Source: JBQSUQ01 sp052384575 (lineage in GTDB: Bacteria > Pseudomonadota > Gammaproteobacteria > Enterobacterales > Pasteurellaceae). Taken from it: a stretch of 64,000 bases of DNA. Below the pieces are notes generated by a model. It saw only the letters and a list, made by a program, of their open reading frames with translations, was not told where the DNA came from and searched no databases. The stretch's first letter is position 1, and every line of letters begins with the position of its first letter. This document shows positions 34,603 to 43,381 of the stretch, piece by piece. Made by a program: the position numbers and the translations under genes. The DNA lies in assembly GCA_052384575.1 (NCBI GenBank), contig JBQSUQ010000007.1; one strand, written 5' to 3'.

Positions 34603-34642
34603 ATAGGGTGAGTGATTTATAGATATGGCTCACCCTATTTTT
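34603..34642 (+). terminator. Hairpin terminator between purM and purN
   Basis: ATAGGGTGAG (34603-34612) pairs with CTCACCCTAT (34629-34638), followed by a T run. It ends 12 nt before the purN start, so purN expression probably depends on readthrough. Confidence 0.8.
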
Positions 34643-34653
34643 ATGTAAATTTT

Positions 34654-35292
34654 ATGAAAAAAATTGTTATTTTAATTTCTGGAACGGGCATTAACTTACA
34701 AGCCATTATGGACGCTTGTGAAACCAAAATGATCAATGCCGAAATTTGCGCGGTGATCAGTAATAAAGCGGGTGTACTAGGTTTAGAAAGAGCAAAAACT
34801 GCAAAAATTCCCACCGCAGTTTTTGAGCGTAAAGATTATGACAATAATCTTGAAATGGATAAGGCGATTGCTGATTATATTGATCATCTTGAGGCGGATT
34901 TAATTGTCTTAGCTGGTTATATGAAAATCTTGACCTCGGCATTTACTCAACGTTTTGACGGAAAAATTCTAAATATTCATCCTTCACTTCTGCCAAAATA
35001 TCCGGGGTTAAATACCTATCAGCGTGCATTAGAGGCGGGCGATACTGAACATGGCACGACAGTTCATTTTGTGAATGAAGAAGTGGATGGTGGCGCAATT
35101 GTTTTGCAAGCCAAAGTACCTATTTTTCCAGAAGATACAGTTGAAGACATTGAACAACGGGTCAAAATTCAAGAAACGCAAATTTATCCATTGGTGGTTA
35201 AGTGGTTTGTAGATGATCGTTTACAACAAATTAATGGTAAAGCTTATTTGGATAATCAACAGCTACCAGATAACGGTTATGCTAATGAATAA
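34654..35292 (+). CDS. purN: Phosphoribosylglycinamide formyltransferase
   Basis: A 212-residue GART enzyme using 10-formyl-THF in purine synthesis. ATG 34654 is chosen because MKKIVILISGTGINLQ is the family N-terminus; an upstream in-frame codon at 34612 lies inside the purM terminator. The catalytic Asn-His-Asp set is in ILNIHPSLLPKYPG and the downstream GTTVHFVNEEVDGG. There is no good Shine-Dalgarno before the start, which fits low translation or dependence on purM. Confidence 0.95.
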   Translation: MKKIVILISGTGINLQAIMDACETKMINAEICAVISNKAGVLGLERAKTAKIPTAVFERKDYDNNLEMDKAIADYIDHLEADLIVLAGYMKILTSAFTQRFDGKILNIHPSLLPKYPGLNTYQRALEAGDTEHGTTVHFVNEEVDGGAIVLQAKVPIFPEDTVEDIEQRVKIQETQIYPLVVKWFVDDRLQQINGKAYLDNQQLPDNGYANE

Positions 35293-35324
35293 AAAATGGC
35301 GGTTATTCCGCCATTTTGTTTTTT
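35291..35324. terminator. Bidirectional terminator between purN and ComEA-like gene
   Basis: AAAATGGCGG (35293-35302) and CCGCCATTTT (35308-35317) form a 10-bp stem with a 5-nt loop. Flanking A and T runs serve the two convergent genes. Confidence 0.9.
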
Positions 35325-35658
35325 AGAACACAATACGATCTCTATTTTTTTCTAATGTGGCTTTGCCAATACCTTGAACTTCAAGTAACTGTTCTGCTGC
35401 GGTAAAAGCGCCATGCTTCTCACGATATTGCACAATGGCTTCAGCTTTCTTTGCTCCAATACCAAGCAATGCTTTTTGAATTTCACTTGCAGTTGCTGTG
35501 TTAATATTCAGCTTTTCTCCAACGACAATGGGCATTTCTGTTTTCACTGCGCTATTGGATTCAGAATTTGCCGTCTGAGTTTCTGCAAACAAGGATTGGC
35601 TATTTAATAAGGTTCCCAATAAAATGGCAGAACCTAATAAGGTTTTGATTAATTTCAT
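35323..35658 (-). CDS. ComEA-like exported helix-hairpin-helix DNA-binding protein
   Basis: A 111-residue periplasmic protein with a signal peptide ending LFAE (about residue 26), a short polar linker, and two helix-hairpin-helix motifs: LNINTATASEIQKALLGIGAKKAEAIVQYRE and LLEVQGIGKATLEKNRDRI. The layout matches the soluble ComEA/ComE1 proteins that bind incoming DNA in the periplasm of naturally competent gammaproteobacteria. That fits a genome full of uptake sequences. No CRP-S (Sxy-type) site was recognised by eye in the promoter. Confidence 0.9.
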   Translation of the reverse strand: MKLIKTLLGSAILLGTLLNSQSLFAETQTANSESNSAVKTEMPIVVGEKLNINTATASEIQKALLGIGAKKAEAIVQYREKHGAFTAAEQLLEVQGIGKATLEKNRDRIVF

Positions 35659-35905
35659 AGATTTTTTCCTTTCATTAATATAGAACTGTTGAGTTTGCTC
35701 AACGAGGTTACTTTTGTCGAAGGCATAAAATCTTGCAATTATTTCACCGCACTTTTGGAATTTACATCACAAAAGGAAACAAAATTTCGTCAAAAATAGC
35801 ACTTTCTATTTTGCTGATTTGAGCGTATGCTTAAAACATATTTTCTTACTGCGAGAAAGTATAAAAATATAGCAAGTTTGTTTATTTATCACATGGAGTT
35901 TTCCT

Positions 35906-37012
35906 ATGAAAAAATGGTTTTTATCCACCGCACTTTTATGTGCACCTCTCTTTGTGCAAGCGGATACGCTTCCAAATTATCACACGACTTCACATAAATA
36001 TGAATTAACACAAAATTATGATCTCCAAGTGCCGAAAGGATCACAAGGCGAAATGAAATTATGGGTGCCTTTGCCTTTTAATAATGAATATCAAGAAGTG
36101 GAGTCCATTCAGTTTGAAGGCAATTATCAGCAGGCTTATATTACAGAAAATAATGCCTATGGTGCGAAAACCTTATTTGCAACTTGGGATAAAAATGCGG
36201 ATAAACGTGAATTAAAAGTGACTTTGTTAGTGCAGACGAAAGATCGCGAACCTATGTTACAAAAGGCGTTATCTGCTTATCAAACACCAGAAAAAATTAC
36301 TTATCCTGTTGATGTGTTGCCTTATTTACAAGCAACGGATCATATAAAAACTGACGGTATTGTTAAGCAATATGCCGATAAAATTGTCGGTACTGAAACG
36401 AATCCATTGAAAAAAGCGGAATTGATTCATCGTTGGATTGTGAACAATATGGAACGTGATAATTCAGTGTTAGGTTGCGGTGATGGAGATGTAGAAAAAA
36501 TTCTTACCACAGGCGTACTAAAAGGTAAATGTACGGATATTAATTCTGTCTTTGTTGCTTTGGCTCGCGCTTCGGGAATTCCTGCTCGAGAAGTGTTTGG
36601 TATCCGTTTAGGTCAAGCGATAAAAATGGGGAAATATTCAAAAGGGGCTTTTGGGAAAGCAGATGATAAAGGTGTTGCTGATGTCAGAGGTGGACAACAT
36701 TGCCGCGCAGAATTTTATTTAGCGGGTTTTGGTTGGGTGCCAGTGGATTCTGCTGATGTAGCTAAAATGCGTTTAGCAGAGAAAAAAGCGGTACAAGATC
36801 CTGATGTGCAGCAAGTGGCGAATTATTTATTTGGTAACTGGGAAATGAACTGGATTGGCTTTAATTATGCGCGTGATTTCGATCTTTTCCCGTTACCAGA
36901 AATCGCACCATTAAATAATTTTGGCTATCCTTATGCAGAAATTGGCGGTGACCCATTAAATTCATTCGATCCAAAAGAGTTCAAATATGAATTTATCTCA
37001 AAACAACGCTAA
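35906..37012 (+). CDS. Exported transglutaminase-like cysteine protease-fold protein
   Basis: A 368-residue protein with a signal peptide ending VQAD (about residue 20). An N-terminal beta domain (about 25-150) precedes a transglutaminase core. The catalytic triad is visible: Cys in LKGKCTDINSVFVALARASGIPAR, His in RGGQHCRAEFYL and Asp in GWVPVDSAD. The periplasmic target is unknown; such proteins can be proteases, peptide cyclases or crosslinkers. The 3' end overlaps the MerT-like gene by 26 nt, so the two are coupled. A USS (35927-35937) is embedded in the signal peptide code and encodes TALL. Confidence 0.85.
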   Translation: MKKWFLSTALLCAPLFVQADTLPNYHTTSHKYELTQNYDLQVPKGSQGEMKLWVPLPFNNEYQEVESIQFEGNYQQAYITENNAYGAKTLFATWDKNADKRELKVTLLVQTKDREPMLQKALSAYQTPEKITYPVDVLPYLQATDHIKTDGIVKQYADKIVGTETNPLKKAELIHRWIVNNMERDNSVLGCGDGDVEKILTTGVLKGKCTDINSVFVALARASGIPAREVFGIRLGQAIKMGKYSKGAFGKADDKGVADVRGGQHCRAEFYLAGFGWVPVDSADVAKMRLAEKKAVQDPDVQQVANYLFGNWEMNWIGFNYARDFDLFPLPEIAPLNNFGYPYAEIGGDPLNSFDPKEFKYEFISKQR

Positions 37013-37340
37013 TCGACGTTTTATTGTAAGCTGTGTTACTGCTGTCGTTGCAGCAGTAACTTCAACCCTGTGTTGTATTGGACCGCTCATTTACTTATTA
37101 TTTGGCGTTTCTTCCACGTGGTTGATTGGGTTTGGCGAATATGAATATTTACGTATTCCCATGCTAATTCTCTCTTTGGGGGCTTTTGGCTACGGCTTTT
37201 GGTTATTGGTATTTTCTAAGCGCATTATTTGTACTAAATACCTTCCGCATCGCCAATTGTTAGTCTTATATTGGATAATGTTTATCGTTATTTTATTTTT
37301 CTTACTGTACCCGACAATTTTACCTTGGTTTTTAGAATGA
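36987..37340 (+). CDS. MerT-like inner-membrane metal transporter
   Basis: A 117-residue membrane protein with three hydrophobic segments. The vicinal Cys pair in the first helix (STLCCIGPLIYLLFG) is the MerT signature. The second cysteine pair of classical MerT is reduced to a single Cys (KRIICTKYL). MerT takes Hg(II) from MerP across the inner membrane. No merA reductase or merR is nearby, so this is not a mercury-resistance operon; copper or another soft metal is possible. The start lies inside the transglutaminase gene and the stop overlaps the next ATG as ATGA. Confidence 0.8.
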   Translation: MNLSQNNANRRFIVSCVTAVVAAVTSTLCCIGPLIYLLFGVSSTWLIGFGEYEYLRIPMLILSLGAFGYGFWLLVFSKRIICTKYLPHRQLLVLYWIMFIVILFFLLYPTILPWFLE

Positions 37341-37627
37341 AAAAATTAATTCAACTGCTCACAATGTGGGGCTTGCTTATTGGTTCTGTCCAAGCCACTA
37401 CGTTACAAAATGATGAGAAAAAAGTGGTTATGCATATTAAAGAAATGACGTGCCAACTTTGCGTTTACTTGGTGAACAAAGAACTACGAAATGTGGAAGG
37501 CGTGCTGCATACCAAAGCAAATATTAAAGAACGAAATGTGAATATTCTCGCTAAAAATTCCGTTGATAATGAAAGCCTAAAACAAGCCATTTATAAGCTC
37601 AACTATTCCGCAGAGATTGTAGAGTAG
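37337..37627 (+). CDS. MerP-like periplasmic metal-binding protein (HMA domain)
   Basis: A 96-residue protein: signal peptide ending VQAT (about 21), then a ferredoxin-like heavy-metal-associated domain with the metal-binding CxxC in IKEMTCQLCVYLVNKELRNVEG. The family motif is GMTCxxC; here Glu replaces Gly and the spacing is kept. ATG 37337 overlaps the MerT-like stop; an upstream in-frame codon at 37271 would start inside that gene. It is the last gene of a three-gene coupled unit. Confidence 0.85.
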   Translation: MKKLIQLLTMWGLLIGSVQATTLQNDEKKVVMHIKEMTCQLCVYLVNKELRNVEGVLHTKANIKERNVNILAKNSVDNESLKQAIYKLNYSAEIVE

Positions 37628-37666
37628 GGAAAAGTGCGGTACATTTTCGGTGAGTTTTTATATGTG

Positions 37667-37693
37667 AAAAAAGGGAGCTTTATGCTCCCTTTT
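37667..37693. terminator. Bidirectional terminator between MerP-like and GltS-like genes
   Basis: AAAAGGGAGC and GCTCCCTTTT flank a 5-nt loop. A-run and T-run on either side allow function for both convergent genes. Confidence 0.88.
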
Positions 37694-37696
37694 AAG

Positions 37697-38875
37697 TTAT
37701 TTGAATAGGTTAATAAATAATGTAATGATTAATGGATTACTGATATTGATAAAGATAACAGTAATTACAGGCAATATAAACCAAGCAGTTGGTGCGGGAC
37801 CGTTTTTCTCAATAACTGCTGCCATATTTGCCATCGCATTTGGCGTTTGACCTAAACCAACGCCGCAATGTCCTGCTGCCATAACTGCAGCATTATAATT
37901 GCCACCCATTGTACGGAATGTGATGAAATATGCCCATAGCATCATTACCACAGCTTGCGCAATGAGGATCACAATCATTGGGAGTGCGAGATCTAATAAT
38001 TTATTGATATTTAATGTCATTAATGCCATTGATAAGAATAAATTAAGTGAAATATCGCCAATCACATCAATTTCTTTCATTCTAATTTTTAGAATATTTA
38101 AATCTGCGATATTACGAATGATTGCACCGCCAAATAAACAGCCCACATAGTATGGGAATGTTAATCCTGTCTTGTTTAATAAAATAGAAATATAGGATCC
38201 TATCAATGCAGCAATTAAAATCATTACGACACTATTGAACATATTTTTACTGTTTAGCTCAAAGATTTCTGATTTCTTTTGATTATCATCAGCGAGATCT
38301 TCACTTTTCAGATTATGTTTTGCGATTAAACGTTTAGCAACAGGTCCACCAATAATACTGCCTAATAGTAAACCAAAGGTTGCTGCAGCGATACCTACGG
38401 TTGTTCCACCTTCTGCACCAAATGATTCTAGCGTTGGACCAAATGCTGCACCAGATCCAATACCACCTGACATTGAAATAGAACCCATTGCAACACCTAG
38501 TAGTTTATTTAAACCAAAGAGTGAAGCTAAACCTACACCAACAAGATTTTGAACAAAGAGGAATAATACTGCGCCAATAGCAAGAATAGCACCTAAACGC
38601 CCACTCTTTTTCATTACATTAATACTGCAAGTAAAGCCAGTACAAGTAAAGAAGAGGTTCATAAAGAAATTTTGTAAAGTTCCAGTTAACTTAATCTCAA
38701 ATAAGCCTAATTTTAAGACTATAAATGTGAGAAAACTAAATATTAATCCACCAATAACTGGTGCTGGAATAAAATAGATTTGAAAGAACCGCACTTTTGT
38801 TTTGATATAGCTACCTAATAAAAATACAATTGCGGCTAAACCTACGGTTTGTAATAGATCAAAAGTAATAGTCAT
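37697..38875 (-). CDS. Sodium/glutamate symporter family protein (GltS)
   Basis: A 392-residue polytopic transporter with about ten hydrophobic segments in two repeats. ATG 38875 is chosen since GAGGAAG lies 7 nt upstream; a longer in-frame start would overlap the preceding gene. GltS hallmarks are present: SGGIGSGAAFGPTLESFGAEGGTTVGIAAATFGL in the first half and AVMAAGHCGVGLGQTPNAMANM in the second. It takes up glutamate or a related dicarboxylate with sodium. Coupling with an RraA-like aldolase suggests a substrate other than plain glutamate. Confidence 0.85.
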   Translation of the reverse strand: MTITFDLLQTVGLAAIVFLLGSYIKTKVRFFQIYFIPAPVIGGLIFSFLTFIVLKLGLFEIKLTGTLQNFFMNLFFTCTGFTCSINVMKKSGRLGAILAIGAVLFLFVQNLVGVGLASLFGLNKLLGVAMGSISMSGGIGSGAAFGPTLESFGAEGGTTVGIAAATFGLLLGSIIGGPVAKRLIAKHNLKSEDLADDNQKKSEIFELNSKNMFNSVVMILIAALIGSYISILLNKTGLTFPYYVGCLFGGAIIRNIADLNILKIRMKEIDVIGDISLNLFLSMALMTLNINKLLDLALPMIVILIAQAVVMMLWAYFITFRTMGGNYNAAVMAAGHCGVGLGQTPNAMANMAAVIEKNGPAPTAWFILPVITVIFINISNPLIITLFINLFK

Positions 38876-38876
38876 A

Positions 38877-39563
38877 TTATGCTTCCTCAATAAACTCGCA
38901 TTGGCTATCGGCTAATTTTTTATGTAACCAACTTAGATTTAATTTTTTATGTGTTCGGATTTCATCTAACATTTGTTTTTCTTTTTCGATAATTTCTTTA
39001 GAACGAACTAAAACGGTATCTAGATATTCTGGTTTAATCGCGATTACACCATTTTCATCGCCAACGAGAATATCGCCAGGACAAATGGTTTTTCCTGCAA
39101 TATTGACGGGTACATTGATTTCTCCTGGACCATTTTTATATGGACCATTTGGATTTGTTGCGCACGCAAAAACGGGTAAGCCAATATCACTCACATCTTG
39201 TTTATCACGAATTGCGCCATATACGACAATACCTGCTATGCCCCGTTGTTTCGCATATTCAACCATAATCTCTCCACAAAGAGCTCTGCCTGTATATCCT
39301 TCCCCATCAACTACGATGACATCGCCAGCTTTAGCGTTTTCAATCGCATAATAAAATAGCAGATTATCACCTGCTGGTACACGCACAGTATAAGCGCTAC
39401 CTAATAAGCGGTTTTTGCTTGTTGCAAACATATTATTTGAACAGCAAGCAGTACGATTTGAGCTGTCACCTAGAATAGTGACAGGAATGCTACGCAGCTG
39501 TTCAATTTTGTCTTTTTCAACTCTTGAAAAGTCTTTCACAATTTTAAAACCAGGATTTTGCAT
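38877..39563 (-). CDS. RraA-family protein, probable class II pyruvate (HMG/CHA-type) aldolase
   Basis: A 228-residue protein. ATG 39563 is chosen because GGAG is 7 nt upstream, inside the longer open frame. The RraA/HMG-aldolase fold is recognisable from GDVIVVDGEGYTGRALCGEIM and VVYGAIRDKQDV; the Arg-Asp pair here is used by HMG/CHA aldolases for substrate and metal binding. The motif GDILVGDENGVIAI follows. These enzymes split 4-hydroxy-4-methyl-2-oxoglutarate-type acids to pyruvate. RNase E inhibition (RraA proper) is less likely because of the extended C-terminus and the neighbouring transporter. Confidence 0.8.
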   Translation of the reverse strand: MQNPGFKIVKDFSRVEKDKIEQLRSIPVTILGDSSNRTACCSNNMFATSKNRLLGSAYTVRVPAGDNLLFYYAIENAKAGDVIVVDGEGYTGRALCGEIMVEYAKQRGIAGIVVYGAIRDKQDVSDIGLPVFACATNPNGPYKNGPGEINVPVNIAGKTICPGDILVGDENGVIAIKPEYLDTVLVRSKEIIEKEKQMLDEIRTHKKLNLSWLHKKLADSQCEFIEEA

Positions 39564-39644
39564 TTTTTTCTCCACTATTTACTTAAAATCGGCTTAAAAA
39601 TAGCAAGCTTGTAAATTATAGTAAAACGAATATTTTAGATATAT

Positions 39645-39665
39645 AATATCGATATATTCGATATT
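39645..39665. promoter_or_regulatory. LysR-type operator dyad
   Basis: AATATCGA (39645-39652) and TCGATATT (39658-39665) are perfect inverted arms separated by 5 bp, in the divergent region between the aldolase and LysR genes. The right arm ends 3 nt before the GGAGGGG ribosome binding site, which suggests autorepression. Confidence 0.65.
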
Positions 39666-39677
39666 TTCGGAGGGGAT

Positions 39678-40625
39678 ATGACATTTGATCAGATAAAAAC
39701 CTTTTTAACTGTTGTTGAATTTGGCAATATTTCAGCCGCTTCTGACAGTTTGTTTGTCACCCAATCAACAATCAGTAGTCGCTTACAATCTTTAGAGCAA
39801 GAATTAGATGTTTGTTTAATGGTGCGCAGTAAAGGAATAAGAAATATTGAATTAACTTCCCAAGGGAAAGCGTTTGTTCCCATTGCTCAGCAATGGATGT
39901 CTTTGTGGAAAGATACGAGGCAATTACAGCAAATACAGGATATTAAAACGTTAAATATTGGTAGTGTAGATTTAGTGAATAATTTTACTTTTGTACCATT
40001 CTTTCAGCGTTACGCGACAGAGCATCCAAATGTTAAATTGGGTATTCATACCTTTCATTCTTCTGAAATTCATAATTTAGTCGAAAGTCGGCAAATGGAT
40101 ATTGGGTTTGTTTTTAGTCAGATGAAATATAACGACATTATTTCTAAGCCTGTTTATCGTGAGCAGATGTACTTGATTTGTAACAAAAATAGCCCTTATT
40201 ATGATTTTATTCATCCAAATGAATTGTCTGTGAAAAATGAGATATTTCTTGCATGGGGACCTGATTTTCGACAATGGCATGATGCGCATTGGAGTCCTTA
40301 TGAACACCCATTTATTACTGTGAATACCGGCTCATTAATCTCAAGATATTTAACAAAAAAAGAGCATTGGGCGATTGCTCCTATGTCGCTAGTTTCTTTT
40401 TTACGCCAATATTTAGATATTTCTTGCTATCGAATCCAAGAACCACCAACTCCGCGAGTGTGCTATCAACTCACCCATCGTTACGCTAAACCGAGCTATA
40501 TTGAGACTATTAACCAATTTGAACAATCATTACAAAATTTTATCAATTCCAATGATAATATTTGCCGTTTTGAGCCATGGATGTTTGAAAGCAATGAATT
40601 AGCGAAAGAGCCAATTTTATTTTAG
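39678..40625 (+). CDS. LysR-family transcriptional regulator
   Basis: A 315-residue LTTR with an N-terminal winged HTH (MTFDQIKTFLTVVEFGNISAASDSLFVTQSTISSRLQSLEQELDV, residues 1-45) and a C-terminal PBP2-like effector domain. It is divergent from the RraA-like/GltS-like operon with a perfect dyad in between, the classical arrangement for an LTTR that controls the neighbouring genes and itself. ATG follows GGAGGGGAT. The inducer is presumably the substrate of the adjacent transporter/aldolase. Confidence 0.92.
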   Translation: MTFDQIKTFLTVVEFGNISAASDSLFVTQSTISSRLQSLEQELDVCLMVRSKGIRNIELTSQGKAFVPIAQQWMSLWKDTRQLQQIQDIKTLNIGSVDLVNNFTFVPFFQRYATEHPNVKLGIHTFHSSEIHNLVESRQMDIGFVFSQMKYNDIISKPVYREQMYLICNKNSPYYDFIHPNELSVKNEIFLAWGPDFRQWHDAHWSPYEHPFITVNTGSLISRYLTKKEHWAIAPMSLVSFLRQYLDISCYRIQEPPTPRVCYQLTHRYAKPSYIETINQFEQSLQNFINSNDNICRFEPWMFESNELAKEPILF

Positions 40626-40745
40626 TCGATTAAATCAGCAAAATTACTTGAAGCTTAATGCAATTTTTACGATTTTAGGCTATCCTATACCACATTTTCT
40701 AATTTAGTTTTTTACCGCAAGTGCGGTTAAATTTAAGGTGATTTT

Positions 40746-43328
40746 ATGCAACAACAATATAATCCAAGCGAAATTGAACCTCGCATTCAGCAATTTTGGG
40801 CTGAAAACAAGGTGTTCAAAGCGATTAAAGATACTTCAAAAGAGAAATACTATTGTCTTTCTATGTTCCCGTATCCGTCAGGTCGTCTGCATATGGGACA
40901 CGTGCGTAACTACACCATTGGCGATGTGATTTCTCGCTACCAACGAATGAACGGGAAAAATGTGTTGCAACCAATGGGTTGGGATGCGTTCGGTTTGCCT
41001 GCGGAAGGGGCAGCGATTAAAAACAAAACTGCACCAGCAAAATGGACATACGAAAACATTGCCTATATGAAGAAACAGTTGCAATCCTTAGGTTTTGGCT
41101 TCGACTGGGATCGTGAAATTGCCACCTGCAAACCTGATTACTACAAATGGGAACAGTGGTTCTTTACCGAGTTGTATAAAAAAGGTTTAGTGTACAAAAA
41201 AACATCCACAGTAAACTGGTGTCCGAACGATGAAACCGTGTTGGCGAATGAACAAGTGCACGAAGGTTGTTGCTGGCGTTGTGATACGCCTGTGGAGCAA
41301 AAAGAAATTCCGCAATGGTTCATCAAAATCACGGATTACGCTGAACAACTTTTAGGTGATTTAGATCACCTTCCGAACTGGCCTGATCAAGTGAAAACGA
41401 TGCAACGCAACTGGATCGGTCGCTCTGAAGGGGTGGAAATTACCTTTGATATTCAAGACAGCCAAGAAAAATTAGCGGTCTACACCACGCGTCCTGATAC
41501 GTTCTTAGGTGTGAGCTATGTGGCAGTGGCAGCAGCGCATCCATTAGCAACTTTAGCAGCAGAAAATAATCCTGATTTAGCTCAATTTATTCAAGAATGC
41601 AAAAACACCAAAGTGGCAGAAGCCGAATTAGCCACAATGGAGAAAAAAGGAATGGCGACCGGTTTATACGCTATTCATCCACTCACAAAACAAGCGGTGC
41701 CAATTTGGGTGGCAAATTTTGTGTTAATGCACTACGGTACGGGTGCAGTAATGGCAGTGCCTGCACACGACCAGCGTGACTTTGAATTTGCACAAAAATA
41801 CGATTTGCAAATTAAACAAGTGATCGCACCGCTTGATAACAGCGAGTGGGATTTCAGCCAAGCAGCCTTTACTGAATACGGTAAATTAGTAAATTCTGCG
41901 GAATTTGATGGCTTGGAATTTGACGGTGCATTCAACGCTATTGCGGATAAATTGACCGCACTAGGCGTGGGTAAACGCCAAGTGAATTTCCGCTTACGTG
42001 ACTGGGGCGTGTCTCGCCAACGTTATTGGGGGGCTCCAATTCCAATGCTAACCCTTGAAAATGGCGACGTAGTGCCAGCCCCAATCCAAGATTTACCGAT
42101 TGTATTGCCTGAAGATGTGGTAATGGACGGCGTGAAGAGCCCAATCAAAGCCGATACAAATTGGGCGAAAACCACTTACAACGGACAACCTGCGTTAAAA
42201 GAAACGGACACTTTCGACACCTTTATGGAGTCGTCTTGGTATTATGCACGCTACACCAGCCCACAATATCAACAAGGTATGTTAGACAGCGAAGAAGCGA
42301 ATTACTGGTTGCCAGTGGATCAATATATCGGCGGTATCGAACACGCTACAATGCACTTGCTCTACTTCCGTTTCTTCCACAAATTGTTGCGTGATGCGGG
42401 TTTAGTCAGCAGTGATGAACCAGCGGATAAATTACTCTGTCAAGGTATGGTGCTTGCTGATGCATTTTACTACACCAGCCCAACTAACGAACGTATTTGG
42501 GTCAGCCCAACGGAAGTGACTCTTGAGCGTGATGAAAAAGGCCGTATCGTCAAAGCCTTTGATAAAGAAGGACGTGAGTTGGTGCATTCGGGTATGACCA
42601 AAATGTCCAAATCGAAAAACAACGGTATCGATCCACAAGAAATGGTGGAAAAATACGGTGCGGACACGGTTCGTCTGTTTATGATGTTCGCTTCTCCGGC
42701 TGAAATGACGTTGGAATGGCAAGAATCAGGCGTGGAAGGGGCAAAACGCTTCTTAGGTCGTTTATGGAATTTAGCGTTTGAATACCAAAAAGATCCTGCA
42801 AAAACTGCGTTAGATCCAACCGCACTTTCAGCTGATCAGAAAAATCTTCGTCGTGAAGTGCATAAAACCATCGCTAAAGTGAGTGATGATATTGGTCGCC
42901 GTCAAACTTTCAACACTGCAATTGCAGCGATTATGGAGTTGATGAACAAATTGACCAAAGCACCACTTACAGGCGATCAAGATAAAGCGATTATGGCGGA
43001 AGCCTTAAGTGCTGTAGTGCGTATGCTTTACCCAATCACACCGCACATCTGCTTTGAATTGTGGAAAAATTTGGGCAACCAAGACAGCATCGACTTCGCA
43101 CCTTGGGTGCAAGCCGATGAAAAAGCGATGGTGGAAGACGAAAAACTCGTCGTGGTTCAAGTAAATGGTAAAGTGCGTGGCAAAGTGACTGTGCCTGCGG
43201 ATATGTCTGAAGAAGATATTAAAGCTGTGGCACTTGCTGATGTCAATGTACAGAAATTCCTTGAAGGTTTAACCATTGTGAAAACCATTTATGTGCCGGG
43301 CAAATTATTCAGCTTTGTAGCAAAATAA
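40746..43328 (+). CDS. leuS: Leucyl-tRNA synthetase
   Basis: An 860-residue class Ia synthetase. The HIGH-equivalent HMGH is in FPYPSGRLHMGHVRNY (residues about 38-54), the CP1 editing domain spans about 225-410 with GTGAVMAVPAHDQRD, and KMSKS is in SGMTKMSKSKNNG near residue 620. The C-terminal anticodon and LeuRS-specific domains end with PGKLFSFVAK. The gene starts at ATG 40746 with AAGGTGATTTT upstream. A USS occurs 25 bp before the start. Confidence 0.98.
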   Translation: MQQQYNPSEIEPRIQQFWAENKVFKAIKDTSKEKYYCLSMFPYPSGRLHMGHVRNYTIGDVISRYQRMNGKNVLQPMGWDAFGLPAEGAAIKNKTAPAKWTYENIAYMKKQLQSLGFGFDWDREIATCKPDYYKWEQWFFTELYKKGLVYKKTSTVNWCPNDETVLANEQVHEGCCWRCDTPVEQKEIPQWFIKITDYAEQLLGDLDHLPNWPDQVKTMQRNWIGRSEGVEITFDIQDSQEKLAVYTTRPDTFLGVSYVAVAAAHPLATLAAENNPDLAQFIQECKNTKVAEAELATMEKKGMATGLYAIHPLTKQAVPIWVANFVLMHYGTGAVMAVPAHDQRDFEFAQKYDLQIKQVIAPLDNSEWDFSQAAFTEYGKLVNSAEFDGLEFDGAFNAIADKLTALGVGKRQVNFRLRDWGVSRQRYWGAPIPMLTLENGDVVPAPIQDLPIVLPEDVVMDGVKSPIKADTNWAKTTYNGQPALKETDTFDTFMESSWYYARYTSPQYQQGMLDSEEANYWLPVDQYIGGIEHATMHLLYFRFFHKLLRDAGLVSSDEPADKLLCQGMVLADAFYYTSPTNERIWVSPTEVTLERDEKGRIVKAFDKEGRELVHSGMTKMSKSKNNGIDPQEMVEKYGADTVRLFMMFASPAEMTLEWQESGVEGAKRFLGRLWNLAFEYQKDPAKTALDPTALSADQKNLRREVHKTIAKVSDDIGRRQTFNTAIAAIMELMNKLTKAPLTGDQDKAIMAEALSAVVRMLYPITPHICFELWKNLGNQDSIDFAPWVQADEKAMVEDEKLVVVQVNGKVRGKVTVPADMSEEDIKAVALADVNVQKFLEGLTIVKTIYVPGKLFSFVAK

Positions 43329-43336
43329 TTTGTTAG

Positions 43337-43365
43337 AATGGGCAGGAAAAGCTCTTCCGCCCATT
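43337..43365 (+). terminator. Weak hairpin after leuS
   Basis: AATGGGC and GCCCATT arms, with a GGAA/TTCC inner extension, lie between leuS and the lipoprotein gene. No T-run follows, so it may allow readthrough into the lptE-holA genes. Confidence 0.5.
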
Positions 43366-43381
43366 ATTACGGGATATTGTT

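Noticed and set aside
36987..37627. Mercury resistance operon
   Set aside because: Only MerT- and MerP-like genes are present. No merR or merA is nearby, and MerT lacks the second Cys pair.
42432..42722. 96-residue antisense ORF in leuS
   Set aside because: It lies wholly inside the conserved catalytic part of leuS, so it is a codon-bias shadow.
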